From Pseudorhizobium banfieldiae (lineage in GTDB: Bacteria > Pseudomonadota > Alphaproteobacteria > Rhizobiales > Rhizobiaceae), in contig NZ_FO082820.1 in assembly GCF_000967425.1 (NCBI RefSeq), positions 2,108,001 through 2,172,000 on the forward strand: a stretch of 64,000 bases of DNA, read 5' to 3'. Each line of letters starts with the position of its first letter. Within the stretch, counting starts at the first letter, position 1. A model generated the notes under the pieces. The model made no database searches and was not told the origin of the DNA. It saw only the letters and a list, made by a program, of their open reading frames with translations. The position numbers and the translations under genes were made by a program. This document shows, in pieces, positions 26,583 through 34,500 of the stretch.

Positions 26583-27629
26583 TCAAGTATTCCGGTACGG
26601 AGGACCTGCTTTTTCCATGATCGCCTGGTAGTCCTTGAGAATCTGCACCACCTTCGCGGTGCGTTCGCTCTGAGCGGCAACCTCCTCCCAAAATTCGTAG
26701 GCTTTTTCTTCGACAGTCTTCCATTCTGCATCCGGGACGGTGGTGAGTTCGAGCTTGCTCTCACCGGCGCGCAGGCGGGCCTCGCCGCCCCAATACCAGT
26801 GAAGGCGCCGGAAATGGGATGAATCCATGCAGGCGCGCCACAGAACCTGCAGGTGCTCCGGCACCTCGTTCCAGCGATCGGCATTGGCAAAGAACGAGCC
26901 GCACCAGCCGCCCGAAATATTGTTGGTGAGGAAGTATTTCGTCACATCTTCCCAACCGGACGTTTTCATCTCTGTGATACCGGACCAGGCGATGGCATCG
27001 ATCTCGCCGGTCTGCATCGCGACCTGGACATCCTCGAATGGGATGGTGACCGGGACAACGCCGAACTGGGTGAGGAACTTGCCTGCAGTCGGGAAGGTGA
27101 AGACCCGAAGACCCTTCAAGTCCTCCAGCGTTTTGATCGGCTTGTTTGTAGAGAAATTGCATGGATCCCACGCGCCGGCGGAAAGCCACTTTACGCCGAC
27201 CTCCGAGTAGGCCTGATCCCAGATCTCGGCCAGACCGAACTGGTAGAACAGCGTCGGCACATCGAGGCCGAAGCGCGAGGCGAAGGGGAAGTAGCCGCCA
27301 AACACCTTGATGTCGACCGGCGAGTTCATGGAATCGTCGTCCGACTGAACAGCGTCGATCGTGCCCGCCTGCATGGCGCGGAACAGCTCGCCCGTCGGCA
27401 CAAGCTGGTCGGCCGTGTAGAGTTCGATCTCCATCTGTCCATTGGCGGCCTTGTTGAAAGCATCCACGCAGGGACGAACCACCTCTTCGGCAAGCGCCGG
27501 GCCGGCATAGGTCTGCAGCCGCCAGCGGATCGGCGCCTGCGCCTTTACATGTGGTGCGGCCAGCATGGCTGGTGCGGCTGCCGCGGCGGTCAAACCCGCC
27601 GTCTTCAGGAATTGTCTTCTGTTGGTCAT
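26583..27629 (-). CDS. TRAP transporter substrate-binding protein (DctP family)
   Basis: 348 residues. The twin-arginine signal (NRRQFLKTAGLTAAAAAP, cleaved near VKAQA) predicts Tat export, common for TRAP binding proteins. The DctP fold is shown by WRLQTYAGPA, LVPTGELFRAMQAGTIDAVQ, DLKGLRVFTFPTAGKFL, VAMQTGEIDAIAWSG and the helical C-terminal end. It captures a small carboxylate or amine-bearing ligand for the DctQ/DctM proteins encoded just upstream. AGGGAA lies before the ATG. The ligand is not predictable, but the downstream enzymes suggest a nitrogenous compound. Confidence 0.93.
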   Translation of the reverse strand: MTNRRQFLKTAGLTAAAAAPAMLAAPHVKAQAPIRWRLQTYAGPALAEEVVRPCVDAFNKAANGQMEIELYTADQLVPTGELFRAMQAGTIDAVQSDDDSMNSPVDIKVFGGYFPFASRFGLDVPTLFYQFGLAEIWDQAYSEVGVKWLSAGAWDPCNFSTNKPIKTLEDLKGLRVFTFPTAGKFLTQFGVVPVTIPFEDVQVAMQTGEIDAIAWSGITEMKTSGWEDVTKYFLTNNISGGWCGSFFANADRWNEVPEHLQVLWRACMDSSHFRRLHWYWGGEARLRAGESKLELTTVPDAEWKTVEEKAYEFWEEVAAQSERTAKVVQILKDYQAIMEKAGPPYRNT

Positions 27630-27731
27630 GTCTGTTCCCTCTGTTGATGATTGATACAGTCACGCCGCACCGAGTTGTCCGGTGCGAAGCCGGCCCGTTG
27701 CCCGGGCTCTCTTGTTGATGTTCCGAGTGCG

Positions 27732-29057
27732 CTAGCCGCGAACATTGACATGCTCCGGCAGCCAGAGTGCGATCTGCGGAAACGCCATGATGATGGCGAG
27801 CCCGATCATCATGATGATGACGAAAGGCCATACCGATCGGTAGATGTCTCCCAACGAAACCTCCGGCGGCGCCATGGCCCGCATCAGGAAGAGATTATAG
27901 CCGAAGGGCGGCGTCATGTAGGAGATCTGGCAGGTGATCGTGTAGAGGACGCCGTACCAGATCAGGTCGAAGCCGAGCTTGCCGACCAGCGGGATGTAGA
28001 GCGGCGCGACGATGACGAGCATGGCCGTATCATCGAGGAACATGCCCATCAGGATGAACGACAGCTGCATCAGGATGAGGATCGTCCAGGGCGAAAGGCC
28101 CCAATCGTTGACTAGCAGTCCCTCGATCGCGCGGACCGCTCCCAGCCCGTCGAAGACGGCGCCGAAGCAGAGTGCGGCGAGGATGATCCACATGAACATG
28201 CAGGTGATGCCGAGCGTCTGCTCGATCGTCCGCGTCAGGACGCCGTTGCCGAGCCGCCCCTTCACGGCGGCCACGACCAGAGCGGACAGCGCGCCGACCG
28301 CGGAGCTTTCCACGAGGCTGGTATAGCCCATCAGGAAAAGCCCCATCATCAGGAAGAAGATCAGGAACGGCAGGATGCCGGCGCGAAGCAGCTTCAGCTT
28401 CTCCGAGAGCGGAATGTCCCGCTCTTCCTTGGGGAGCACCGGACCAAGTGCCGGGTTCAGACGGCAGCGGATGACGATGTAGATGATGAAAAGAGCTGCG
28501 AGGAGCAGGCCCGGAAAGGCACCGGCAAGCCAGAGTTGGCCGACCGGCTGGCGGGCAATCATGCCGTAGAGCACGAGCACCACGCTTGGCGGCACCAGGA
28601 TGCCGAGCGAACTGCCCGCTTGGATGACGCCGGTCACCATGGTCTTGTCGTAGCCGCGCTTGAGCAGTTCCGGCAGCGCAATCGTCGCGCCGATCGCCAT
28701 GCCGGCTACGGAGAGGCCGTTCATCGCCGAGATGATGACCATCAGGCCGATCGTGCCGACGGCAAGGCCGCCGCGAAGACCGCCCATCCAGACGTGGAAG
28801 GCCTTGTAGAGGTCTTCCGCAATGCCGGACTCCGACAGAAGGTAGCCCATGAAGATGAACATCGGCAGCGTCAGAAGCGGATACCACTTCATCAGCTTCA
28901 TCGCGGCCGAGAAGCCGAGTTCAAAACCGCCATTGCCCCACAGGATCGCGGCAGCAACGACGCCGACGAATCCGATCACGGCAAAAACGCGCTGCCCCGT
29001 CAGCATGCTGAGCAGCATGGAGGAGAACATGAACAGGATGATCAGTTCTGCACTCAT
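27732..29057 (-). CDS. TRAP transporter large permease (DctM family)
   Basis: 441 residues with about 12 membrane segments. LLTLPMFIFMGYLLSESGIAED, the family's first re-entrant region, is followed by GLSVAGMAIGATIALPELLKRGY, then by LDDTAMLVIVAPLYIPL and TPPFGYNLFLMRA near the C-terminus. It forms the ion-coupled channel of the tripartite importer. The start overlaps the DctQ stop by 4 nt (ATGA), and the binding-protein gene follows after 102 nt. Confidence 0.95.
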   Translation of the reverse strand: MSAELIILFMFSSMLLSMLTGQRVFAVIGFVGVVAAAILWGNGGFELGFSAAMKLMKWYPLLTLPMFIFMGYLLSESGIAEDLYKAFHVWMGGLRGGLAVGTIGLMVIISAMNGLSVAGMAIGATIALPELLKRGYDKTMVTGVIQAGSSLGILVPPSVVLVLYGMIARQPVGQLWLAGAFPGLLLAALFIIYIVIRCRLNPALGPVLPKEERDIPLSEKLKLLRAGILPFLIFFLMMGLFLMGYTSLVESSAVGALSALVVAAVKGRLGNGVLTRTIEQTLGITCMFMWIILAALCFGAVFDGLGAVRAIEGLLVNDWGLSPWTILILMQLSFILMGMFLDDTAMLVIVAPLYIPLVGKLGFDLIWYGVLYTITCQISYMTPPFGYNLFLMRAMAPPEVSLGDIYRSVWPFVIIMMIGLAIIMAFPQIALWLPEHVNVRG

Positions 29058-29563
29058 GCCAGCGGCCTCCCCAGCGCAACCGCCAGATCCTTGATGAAGA
29101 TGGAGGTTGCCTGCAGGAGGGTAAGGAAGATGCCGATCACCATCACGATCTTGATCGGCGCCATGTAAGGCGACCAGGACGAGTAGCTCGTCTCGCTGTA
29201 CTGGATCGCGTAGTTGGTGCTGGATATGCCGCCATAGAGGAGGAAGAACAGGTAGATAAACAGCATGAAGATGGTGACCACGTCGACTATCGCCTTGGTT
29301 CGGGGCGACCAGCGACCATAGGCAAGGTCCATCCTGACATGCGAGTCGAGCTGCAGCGAATAGGCGCCGCCAAGCAGAAAATAGGCGGCCATCACGAACT
29401 GAGCCATCTCCAGCGTCCAGAGCGAAGGCAGGAAGAATGCCTTCGACATGGACGACCAGAGAAGGATGCCCATCATCACGAAGATAAGGTACATGGTCAC
29501 GCGGCCGACCCCGCGATTGAATCGGTCGACAACGCGGACGTAAGTCTTCAGCACGTCAGGCAT
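29054..29563 (-). CDS. TRAP transporter small permease (DctQ family)
   Basis: 169 residues with four membrane segments: VTMYLIFVMMGILLWSS, LEMAQFVMAAYFLLGGAYSL, AIVDVVTIFMLFIYLFFLLYG and IKIVMVIGIFLTLLQA. HVRMDLAYGRWSPR is the conserved cytoplasmic loop. It partners DctM, with which it is translationally coupled. The ribosome site is weak (GGCGGG). The amidohydrolase-like gene ends 67 nt upstream on the same strand and is probably the first gene of this operon. Confidence 0.92.
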   Translation of the reverse strand: MPDVLKTYVRVVDRFNRGVGRVTMYLIFVMMGILLWSSMSKAFFLPSLWTLEMAQFVMAAYFLLGGAYSLQLDSHVRMDLAYGRWSPRTKAIVDVVTIFMLFIYLFFLLYGGISSTNYAIQYSETSYSSWSPYMAPIKIVMVIGIFLTLLQATSIFIKDLAVALGRPLA

Positions 29564-29630
29564 CGGCGCCCGCCGCCGCTAGCATGGTGTGATCGTGCAC
29601 CCTTTCATTCTCCCAGTCCGTTCCACCTCG

Positions 29631-30425
29631 TCAGCCGCCATTCTTGTTGTTCTTGGTCGGCGTCCCAATGCTCTCCCTCAACAACTTGCTGAGGAAATCT
29701 GCCGCCGCGCTCTGGCCAGCCTCGTCGGCGATCAGGTCGTTGCGGACTTCGATCATCACGTTCAGAAGTCCAGCAGGCAAGGCATGAAGTTCAAGCGTGT
29801 GAGTCACGCCGTCTGCCGGGCCATACGGCTCGTTCCGCTCCAGCCGGTAAGGGGACGTCCCTCCCGTTGTCTGCAGCATCCTGTCGGCCAGACGGCTGTC
29901 CGTATCGTGGAGGATGCCGATTTCCACTGCCCGCTCCTGTCCAAAATAGACGCGCGTGAAGCTGTGGACCGTGACGAGCACCGTCTGCAGCCCCCTCGCC
30001 CGTCGCGCCGCAATCTCGTCGCGGATCGCGCCCTGAAAAGGCAGGTAGAGCGAGGTGGTGCGTAGCGACTTCTCCGCCTCCGACAGGTTCTCGTTGCCCG
30101 GAATGCGGAAGAGTTCGCTGACGTCCCGGATGGCGGCGGGCGATTCCGGCGGGCGATTGCAGTCATAGACAAGCCGGGAAAAGCGCTGGTAGATCAGTGT
30201 GGCGTCAAGCTGCTTCGAAATGAGCCGCGCAACCGCGAGCGCGCCCGGATCCCAGGCGATGTGCGACACAAGCGCGTCTTCGGATAGGCCGAGCGTCCCA
30301 TAGCGTTTCGGCAGTCTGCGCGAAGCATGCTCACAAACGAGGAGCACCTCGCCCCGTCCCCGGGGGTTTTCGATTGCGACTGGCTCGCCGTCATTTTCCG
30401 TGAAGAATGTCTTTTCGGCCAGCAT
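29631..30425 (-). CDS. N-formylglutamate amidohydrolase-like protein (PF05013)
   Basis: 264 residues. Blocks typical of the family are LLVCEHASRRLPKRYGTLGL, HIAWDPGALAVARLIS, FSRLVYDCNRPPES, VTVHSFTRVYFG and VMIEVRNDLI. The classical enzyme (HutG-type) cleaves N-formylglutamate. Many rhizobial paralogues are uncharacterised and sit near amino-acid or amine transporters. At the head of an operon with a gamma-glutamyl-ligase homologue it could be the hydrolase that releases glutamate at the end of the pathway; this is inference. The start is uncertain: ATG 30425 or GTG 30452, neither with a clear ribosome site. Confidence 0.82.
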   Translation of the reverse strand: MLAEKTFFTENDGEPVAIENPRGRGEVLLVCEHASRRLPKRYGTLGLSEDALVSHIAWDPGALAVARLISKQLDATLIYQRFSRLVYDCNRPPESPAAIRDVSELFRIPGNENLSEAEKSLRTTSLYLPFQGAIRDEIAARRARGLQTVLVTVHSFTRVYFGQERAVEIGILHDTDSRLADRMLQTTGGTSPYRLERNEPYGPADGVTHTLELHALPAGLLNVMIEVRNDLIADEAGQSAAADFLSKLLRESIGTPTKNNKNGG

Positions 30426-30455
30426 GTCGTCCGGAGCGCAAGTGTGGAACACACC

Positions 30456-30469
30456 GAAGAGAATTCTTC
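30456..30469 (-). promoter_or_regulatory. Candidate RpiR operator, site 1
   Basis: Read on the minus strand, this 14-mer is GAAGAATTCTCTTC. It matches site 2 (30498-30511, plus strand) at 12 of 14 positions in opposite orientation. It lies 31 nt from the amidohydrolase-like start, inside the divergent promoter region. Confidence 0.5.
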
Positions 30470-30497
30470 ATCTTCATTCCTCCGTCAATGCAGATCT

Positions 30498-30511
30498 GAA
30501 AATTTCTCTTC
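30498..30511 (+). promoter_or_regulatory. Candidate RpiR operator, site 2
   Basis: GAAAATTTCTCTTC, inverted with respect to site 1. The centres are 42 bp apart, about four helical turns, so a bound dimer pair would face the same side of the DNA. It lies 77 nt before the chosen rpiR start. Confidence 0.5.
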
Positions 30512-30588
30512 ATCACGCGCATTGACTCCCCGAAGGAAAGAAGAGTTAAATCTTGTCAACCGGCGAAGACCGGAAGGGAACAGCATCA

Positions 30589-31476
30589 GTGCCAACCGCC
30601 GCACGCACCGTCTCGGATGTCATCCGCACCCGCTACGACAGCCTGACGCGTGCCGAAAGGCAGCTGGCCGACAGGATCTTGGAGAACTATCCGGTGTCCG
30701 GCCTCGGGAGCATCACGACGATTGCGGAAAACGCAGGCGTTTCCACGCCCACAGTTGCCCGCATGGTGCAGAAGCTCGGCTTCAAGGGATATCCGGAATT
30801 CCAGTCCCACCTGCACCACGAGCTTGAGGAAACGATTTCCAATCCGATTACCAAGCATGATCGATGGGCGCTGAACGCGCCGGGGACGCACATCCTCAAT
30901 CGCTTCGCGGAAGCGGTGACCGCCAACCTCCGCGACACACTTTCCGACCTGGATACCAAGACGTTCGAAGGTGCGGCAGCACTGCTGGGCGACCTCGATC
31001 GCAGCATCTACTTCGTCGGCGGTCGCATCACCGGAGCGCTCGCGGAGTATTTCTTCACGCACATGCAGGTCATCCGCCCGAGGGCGACGTTGATCTCGAA
31101 CAATTCTAGTTCGTGGCCACAGCATGTGCTGAACATGAACCGCGGCGATGTCCTGGTGATCTTCGACATTCGTCGCTACGAGCAGGAAATGGCAACACTG
31201 GCGGAGGTCGCAAGGCAGAACGGCGTCGTGATCGTCCTGATCACCGACATCTGGGGCTCGCCGGTCGCAAAACATGCCCAGCACACTTTCCGCGCCCGGA
31301 TAGAAGCGCCCAGCGCCTGGGATTCCTCGGTCGTGACTCTCTTTCTCGTCGAGGCACTGATCGAAGCCGTGCAGAGCGCCACCTGGGACAGGACGCGCGA
31401 ACGCATGACCTCGCTTGAAGAGCTCTTCGAGCAATCGCGTCTTTTCCGCCGTCCGCACCGACACAAGCTGGAATGA
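30589..31476 (+). CDS. RpiR/MurR-family transcriptional regulator
   Basis: 295 residues. The N-terminal HTH_6 domain (RYDSLTRAERQLADRILENYP, then SITTIAENAGVSTPTVARMVQKLGF) is followed by a SIS domain (about 115-270) with IYFVGGRITGALAEYFFTHM, VLVIFDIRRYEQEM and VIVLITDIWGSPV. SIS domains in this family usually bind a sugar phosphate, but others respond to unrelated catabolites. Placed between two divergent transporter/catabolic units, it is the obvious local regulator. The chosen start is GTG 30589 with GGAAGGGA upstream; a TTG at 30553 would add 12 residues. Confidence 0.9.
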   Translation: MPTAARTVSDVIRTRYDSLTRAERQLADRILENYPVSGLGSITTIAENAGVSTPTVARMVQKLGFKGYPEFQSHLHHELEETISNPITKHDRWALNAPGTHILNRFAEAVTANLRDTLSDLDTKTFEGAAALLGDLDRSIYFVGGRITGALAEYFFTHMQVIRPRATLISNNSSSWPQHVLNMNRGDVLVIFDIRRYEQEMATLAEVARQNGVVIVLITDIWGSPVAKHAQHTFRARIEAPSAWDSSVVTLFLVEALIEAVQSATWDRTRERMTSLEELFEQSRLFRRPHRHKLE

Positions 31477-31602
31477 GCGTCCGGCGAAAAGCCTGCAGTG
31501 CACGAGACTTATCAGCGAATACTCGCCTGTGCAGACTGTCACATACCGTACATGAACCGGCTCTACGAGTCGCCGCCACACGACCAACCTCAGGAGGATA
31601 TC

Positions 31603-32709
31603 GTGCTCAACAAGACCCACCGCTTTCTCTCTCTGACGACCGCCGTCGTCATCGCCTCGACGAGCCTGGCCTATGCCGAGCCCAGTGCGGAACTGATCGA
31701 AGCCGCCAAGAAGGAAGGCATGCTGACCACTATCGCGCTGCCCCACAGCTGGTGCGGCTATGGCGAAGTCATCGCCGGCTTCAAGGCAAAGTACCCGGAA
31801 ATCCAGGTTAACGAGCTGAACCCCGATGCTGGCTCGGCCGATGAAGTGGAAGCCATCAAGGCGAACAAGGACAACAAGGGCCCGCAGGCCCCTGATGTCA
31901 TCGACGTCGGTCTGGCCTTCGGCCCGCAGATGAAGGACGAAGGCCTGCTGCAGCCCTACAAGGTATCTACCTGGGACGAGATTCCGGACGACATCAAGGA
32001 TGCCGAAGGCTACTGGTACGGTGACTATTACGGCGTGCTCTCCTTCATCGTGAACAAGGACATGGTTGAGACGGTGCCGCAGGACTGGGCCGACCTCCTG
32101 AAGCCGGATTACGCCGCACAGGTCGCCCTCGCCGGTGACCCGCGCGCCTCCAACCAGGCCATTCTCGCCGTGCTTGCAGCCGGTCTTTCCAAAGGTGCCA
32201 AGGCTGGCGAGGAATCCGGCAAGTCCGGTCTTGAGTACTTCGCCGAGCTGAACAAGGCCGGCAACTTTGTACCGGTCATCGCGAAGGCGGGCACGATCGC
32301 CCAGGGCGCCACGCCGATTGCGGTCGCCTGGGACTACAACGCCCTCGCATGGCGCGACGAGCTGAAGGGCAACCCGCCGGTGGAGGTCGTCGTCCCCAAG
32401 ACCGGCGTGCTGGCCGGGGTCTACGTCCAGGGCATCTCGGCCTATGCGCCGCATCCCAATGCCGCCAAGCTCTGGATGGAATACCTCTATTCGGACGAGG
32501 GCCAGAACCTCTGGCTGAAGGGCTATTGCCACCCTGCTCGCTTCAACGCCATGGCAAAGGCCGGCAAGATCCCGCAGGAACTGATGGACGCCCTGCCGCC
32601 GGCTGAAAGCTACGAAGCGGCGGTCTTCCCGACGGTCGAGGAGCAGAATGCCAACAAGGCCGCCGTCACAGGCGGCTGGGACAGCGTCGTCGGCGCCAAC
32701 GTCCAGTAA
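31603..32709 (+). CDS. ABC transporter substrate-binding protein (family 1, polyamine/iron type)
   Basis: 368 residues. The signal peptide (LNKTHRFLSLTTAVVIASTS, cleaved near AYAEP) is followed by a periplasmic type II binding fold: TIALPHSWCGYGEVIAGFKAK, PDVIDVGLAFGPQM, ADLLKPDYAAQVAL and a late VAWDYNALAW. Relatives bind Fe3+, polyamines, thiosulfate or phosphonates; no diagnostic ligand residues can be assigned here. The start is GTG 31603, five nt after AGGAGG, which rules out the much longer frame. It follows rpiR by 126 nt and precedes two permeases and an ATPase. Confidence 0.9.
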   Translation: MLNKTHRFLSLTTAVVIASTSLAYAEPSAELIEAAKKEGMLTTIALPHSWCGYGEVIAGFKAKYPEIQVNELNPDAGSADEVEAIKANKDNKGPQAPDVIDVGLAFGPQMKDEGLLQPYKVSTWDEIPDDIKDAEGYWYGDYYGVLSFIVNKDMVETVPQDWADLLKPDYAAQVALAGDPRASNQAILAVLAAGLSKGAKAGEESGKSGLEYFAELNKAGNFVPVIAKAGTIAQGATPIAVAWDYNALAWRDELKGNPPVEVVVPKTGVLAGVYVQGISAYAPHPNAAKLWMEYLYSDEGQNLWLKGYCHPARFNAMAKAGKIPQELMDALPPAESYEAAVFPTVEEQNANKAAVTGGWDSVVGANVQ

Positions 32710-32726
32710 TCCGCTTTCACTGGGTG

Positions 32727-32753
32727 GCCCGGTCCGAAGCATTCGGGCCGGGC
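32727..32753 (+). terminator. Intra-operon hairpin after the ABC binding-protein gene
   Basis: A 12-bp stem with one G-U pair (32727-32738 with 32742-32753) and a 3-nt loop has no real U-tract after it. It lies 17 nt past the binding-protein stop, before the permease genes. It probably stabilises the upstream message or partly terminates. Confidence 0.65.
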
Positions 32754-32824
32754 TTGCCATTTGATCGGCACTCGCCGTATTTTCGCCACAGATCAACAGC
32801 CGAGCCGAGGGAGACGACCGCGCC

Positions 32825-33700
32825 ATGACCAATAGCTCTCCCGCAACCCGGCTGCACCTGCCACTGACCTGGCTCGGGCTGGCGCCCTTTGCGCTCTTCG
32901 TGACATTGTTTCTGGTGCTGCCGACCATGCATATCGTAATCGGCGCCTTCCAGACCCGCGATGGGTCGTTCACGCTGCAGAACATCATCGACCTCAACAG
33001 CGGGACAATCCCGTCAAGCTACTGGATCTCGATTAAGATCTCCGCCGCCTCCGCCGCGCTGGGATCTATCATTGGCTTTGGCATGGCCGTCGCCGTTGTT
33101 TTCGGTGCGGTGCCACGTTGGGTGCGCTCGCCGCTGATGACCTTCTCGGGCGTCGCATCGAACTTCGCCGGCGTGCCGCTGGCCTTCGCTTTCCTGGCGA
33201 CCTTTGGTCCGGTTGGTCTCGTCACCGTCTTGCTCCGCCAGAACTTCGGGATCGTCCTGCAACGCGACCTTGGCTTCAACATCCTGAGCTTCTGGGGCCT
33301 GACCGTTACCTACCTCTTCTTCCAGATCCCGCTGATGATCCTTATAATCACCCCCGCGCTGGAAGGCCTGCGCCGCGAATGGCGGGAGGCGGCACAGGTG
33401 CTCGGCGCCTCTACCCTCCAGTACTGGCGGATGGTAGCGCTGCCGATCCTCTTTCCGTCATTGCTCGGCACCTTCGCGCTGCTCTTTGCCAATGCCTTCG
33501 GCGCCGTCGCGACCGCCATCGCCCTCACCGGATCGAGCCTCAACATCGTGCCCATCCAGCTCTTTGCACAGATCCGCGGAGATGTGCTCGGCAATCCAAA
33601 CCTCGGCTATGCCATGGCCTTCGGGATGATCGTCGTCACGGCCGTGGCCAACGTGGTCTACATCTGGCTGCGCATCCGCGCCGAAAGGTGGCTGAAATGA
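32825..33700 (+). CDS. ABC transporter permease, first subunit
   Basis: 291 residues with six to seven membrane segments. The EAA loop contacting the ATPase is visible as EWREAAQVLGASTLQYWRMV. The first segment begins LTWLGLAPFALFVTLFLVLP, as in PotB/ThiP-like permeases. The stop overlaps the start of the second permease (ATGA). GAGGGAG lies upstream but rather far from the ATG. Confidence 0.92.
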   Translation: MTNSSPATRLHLPLTWLGLAPFALFVTLFLVLPTMHIVIGAFQTRDGSFTLQNIIDLNSGTIPSSYWISIKISAASAALGSIIGFGMAVAVVFGAVPRWVRSPLMTFSGVASNFAGVPLAFAFLATFGPVGLVTVLLRQNFGIVLQRDLGFNILSFWGLTVTYLFFQIPLMILIITPALEGLRREWREAAQVLGASTLQYWRMVALPILFPSLLGTFALLFANAFGAVATAIALTGSSLNIVPIQLFAQIRGDVLGNPNLGYAMAFGMIVVTAVANVVYIWLRIRAERWLK

Positions 33701-34488
33701 GTATCGGCGCACGCATCATCGGCTGGGCGGTCCTCATCTTCGGCCTCCTCTACTTCTTTGTGCCGCTTGGGGGTCTCTTCGAGTTTTCCTTGAAGGCACG
33801 GCGGGGCGTCTACTCCTTCGATGCCTATCGCGAGGTTTTCGCCGATCCGCAGTTTCAGGCGACATTCACCTATTCGGTGGTGATGGCACTGGTGACGATT
33901 GCCATCGGCATCGTAATCGTCGTCCCAACCGCATTCTGGGTGCGCCTGAAGATGCCCTGGGCCCGTCCCTATGTGGAATTCGTCACGCTCCTGCCGCTCG
34001 TCATACCGGCGATCGTCGTCGTCTTTGGCTATATCCGGCTCTACAACACGTCGAGCTGGCTGCCGCTGACAGGCTCCGTCTTTGGCACCAACGCGCTCCT
34101 CGCCTTCGGCTATACCATCCTGGCGCTGCCCTACATGTACCGGGCGGTCGATACCGGGCTTAGAACCATCGACGTCGCCACGCTGACGGAAGCCGCGCAG
34201 ATCCTCGGCGCCGGCTGGTTCACGATCCTTCGCCGGGTGATCCTTCCGAACGTCGTTCCGGCGGTGCTTTCGGGGGCGTTTCTCACCTTTGCGATCGTTA
34301 TCGGCGAGTTCACGCTGGCGGCCCTCCTCGACCGCCCGGCGTTCGGCCCGTATCTGCAGCGGATCGGCGCCAACAAGGCTTACGAGCCGTTCGCCCTGTC
34401 CGTCATTGCCTTCGCCATCACCTGGGGCTGCCTTGGCCTCATCCAGCTCGTGTCGCGTTTCAGCAAGGCGGCGCCCTCGCGCATCTAA
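33697..34488 (+). CDS. ABC transporter permease, second subunit
   Basis: 263 residues, PotC-like, with six membrane segments. The EAA loop reads LTEAAQILGAGWFTILRRVILP. It is translationally coupled to the first permease by a 4-nt overlap, and the ATPase gene starts 12 nt after its stop. A longer in-frame reading region upstream is a shadow of the first permease gene. Confidence 0.92.
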   Translation: MSIGARIIGWAVLIFGLLYFFVPLGGLFEFSLKARRGVYSFDAYREVFADPQFQATFTYSVVMALVTIAIGIVIVVPTAFWVRLKMPWARPYVEFVTLLPLVIPAIVVVFGYIRLYNTSSWLPLTGSVFGTNALLAFGYTILALPYMYRAVDTGLRTIDVATLTEAAQILGAGWFTILRRVILPNVVPAVLSGAFLTFAIVIGEFTLAALLDRPAFGPYLQRIGANKAYEPFALSVIAFAITWGCLGLIQLVSRFSKAAPSRI

Positions 34489-34500
34489 GGATCCTACTGC

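Noticed and set aside
30586..32997. 803-codon open frame on the minus strand, antisense to rpiR and the ABC binding-protein gene
   Set aside because: It lies opposite two well-supported genes with intact domains, spans their intergenic region, and its translation shows no domain. Long antisense frames are expected in G+C-rich DNA.
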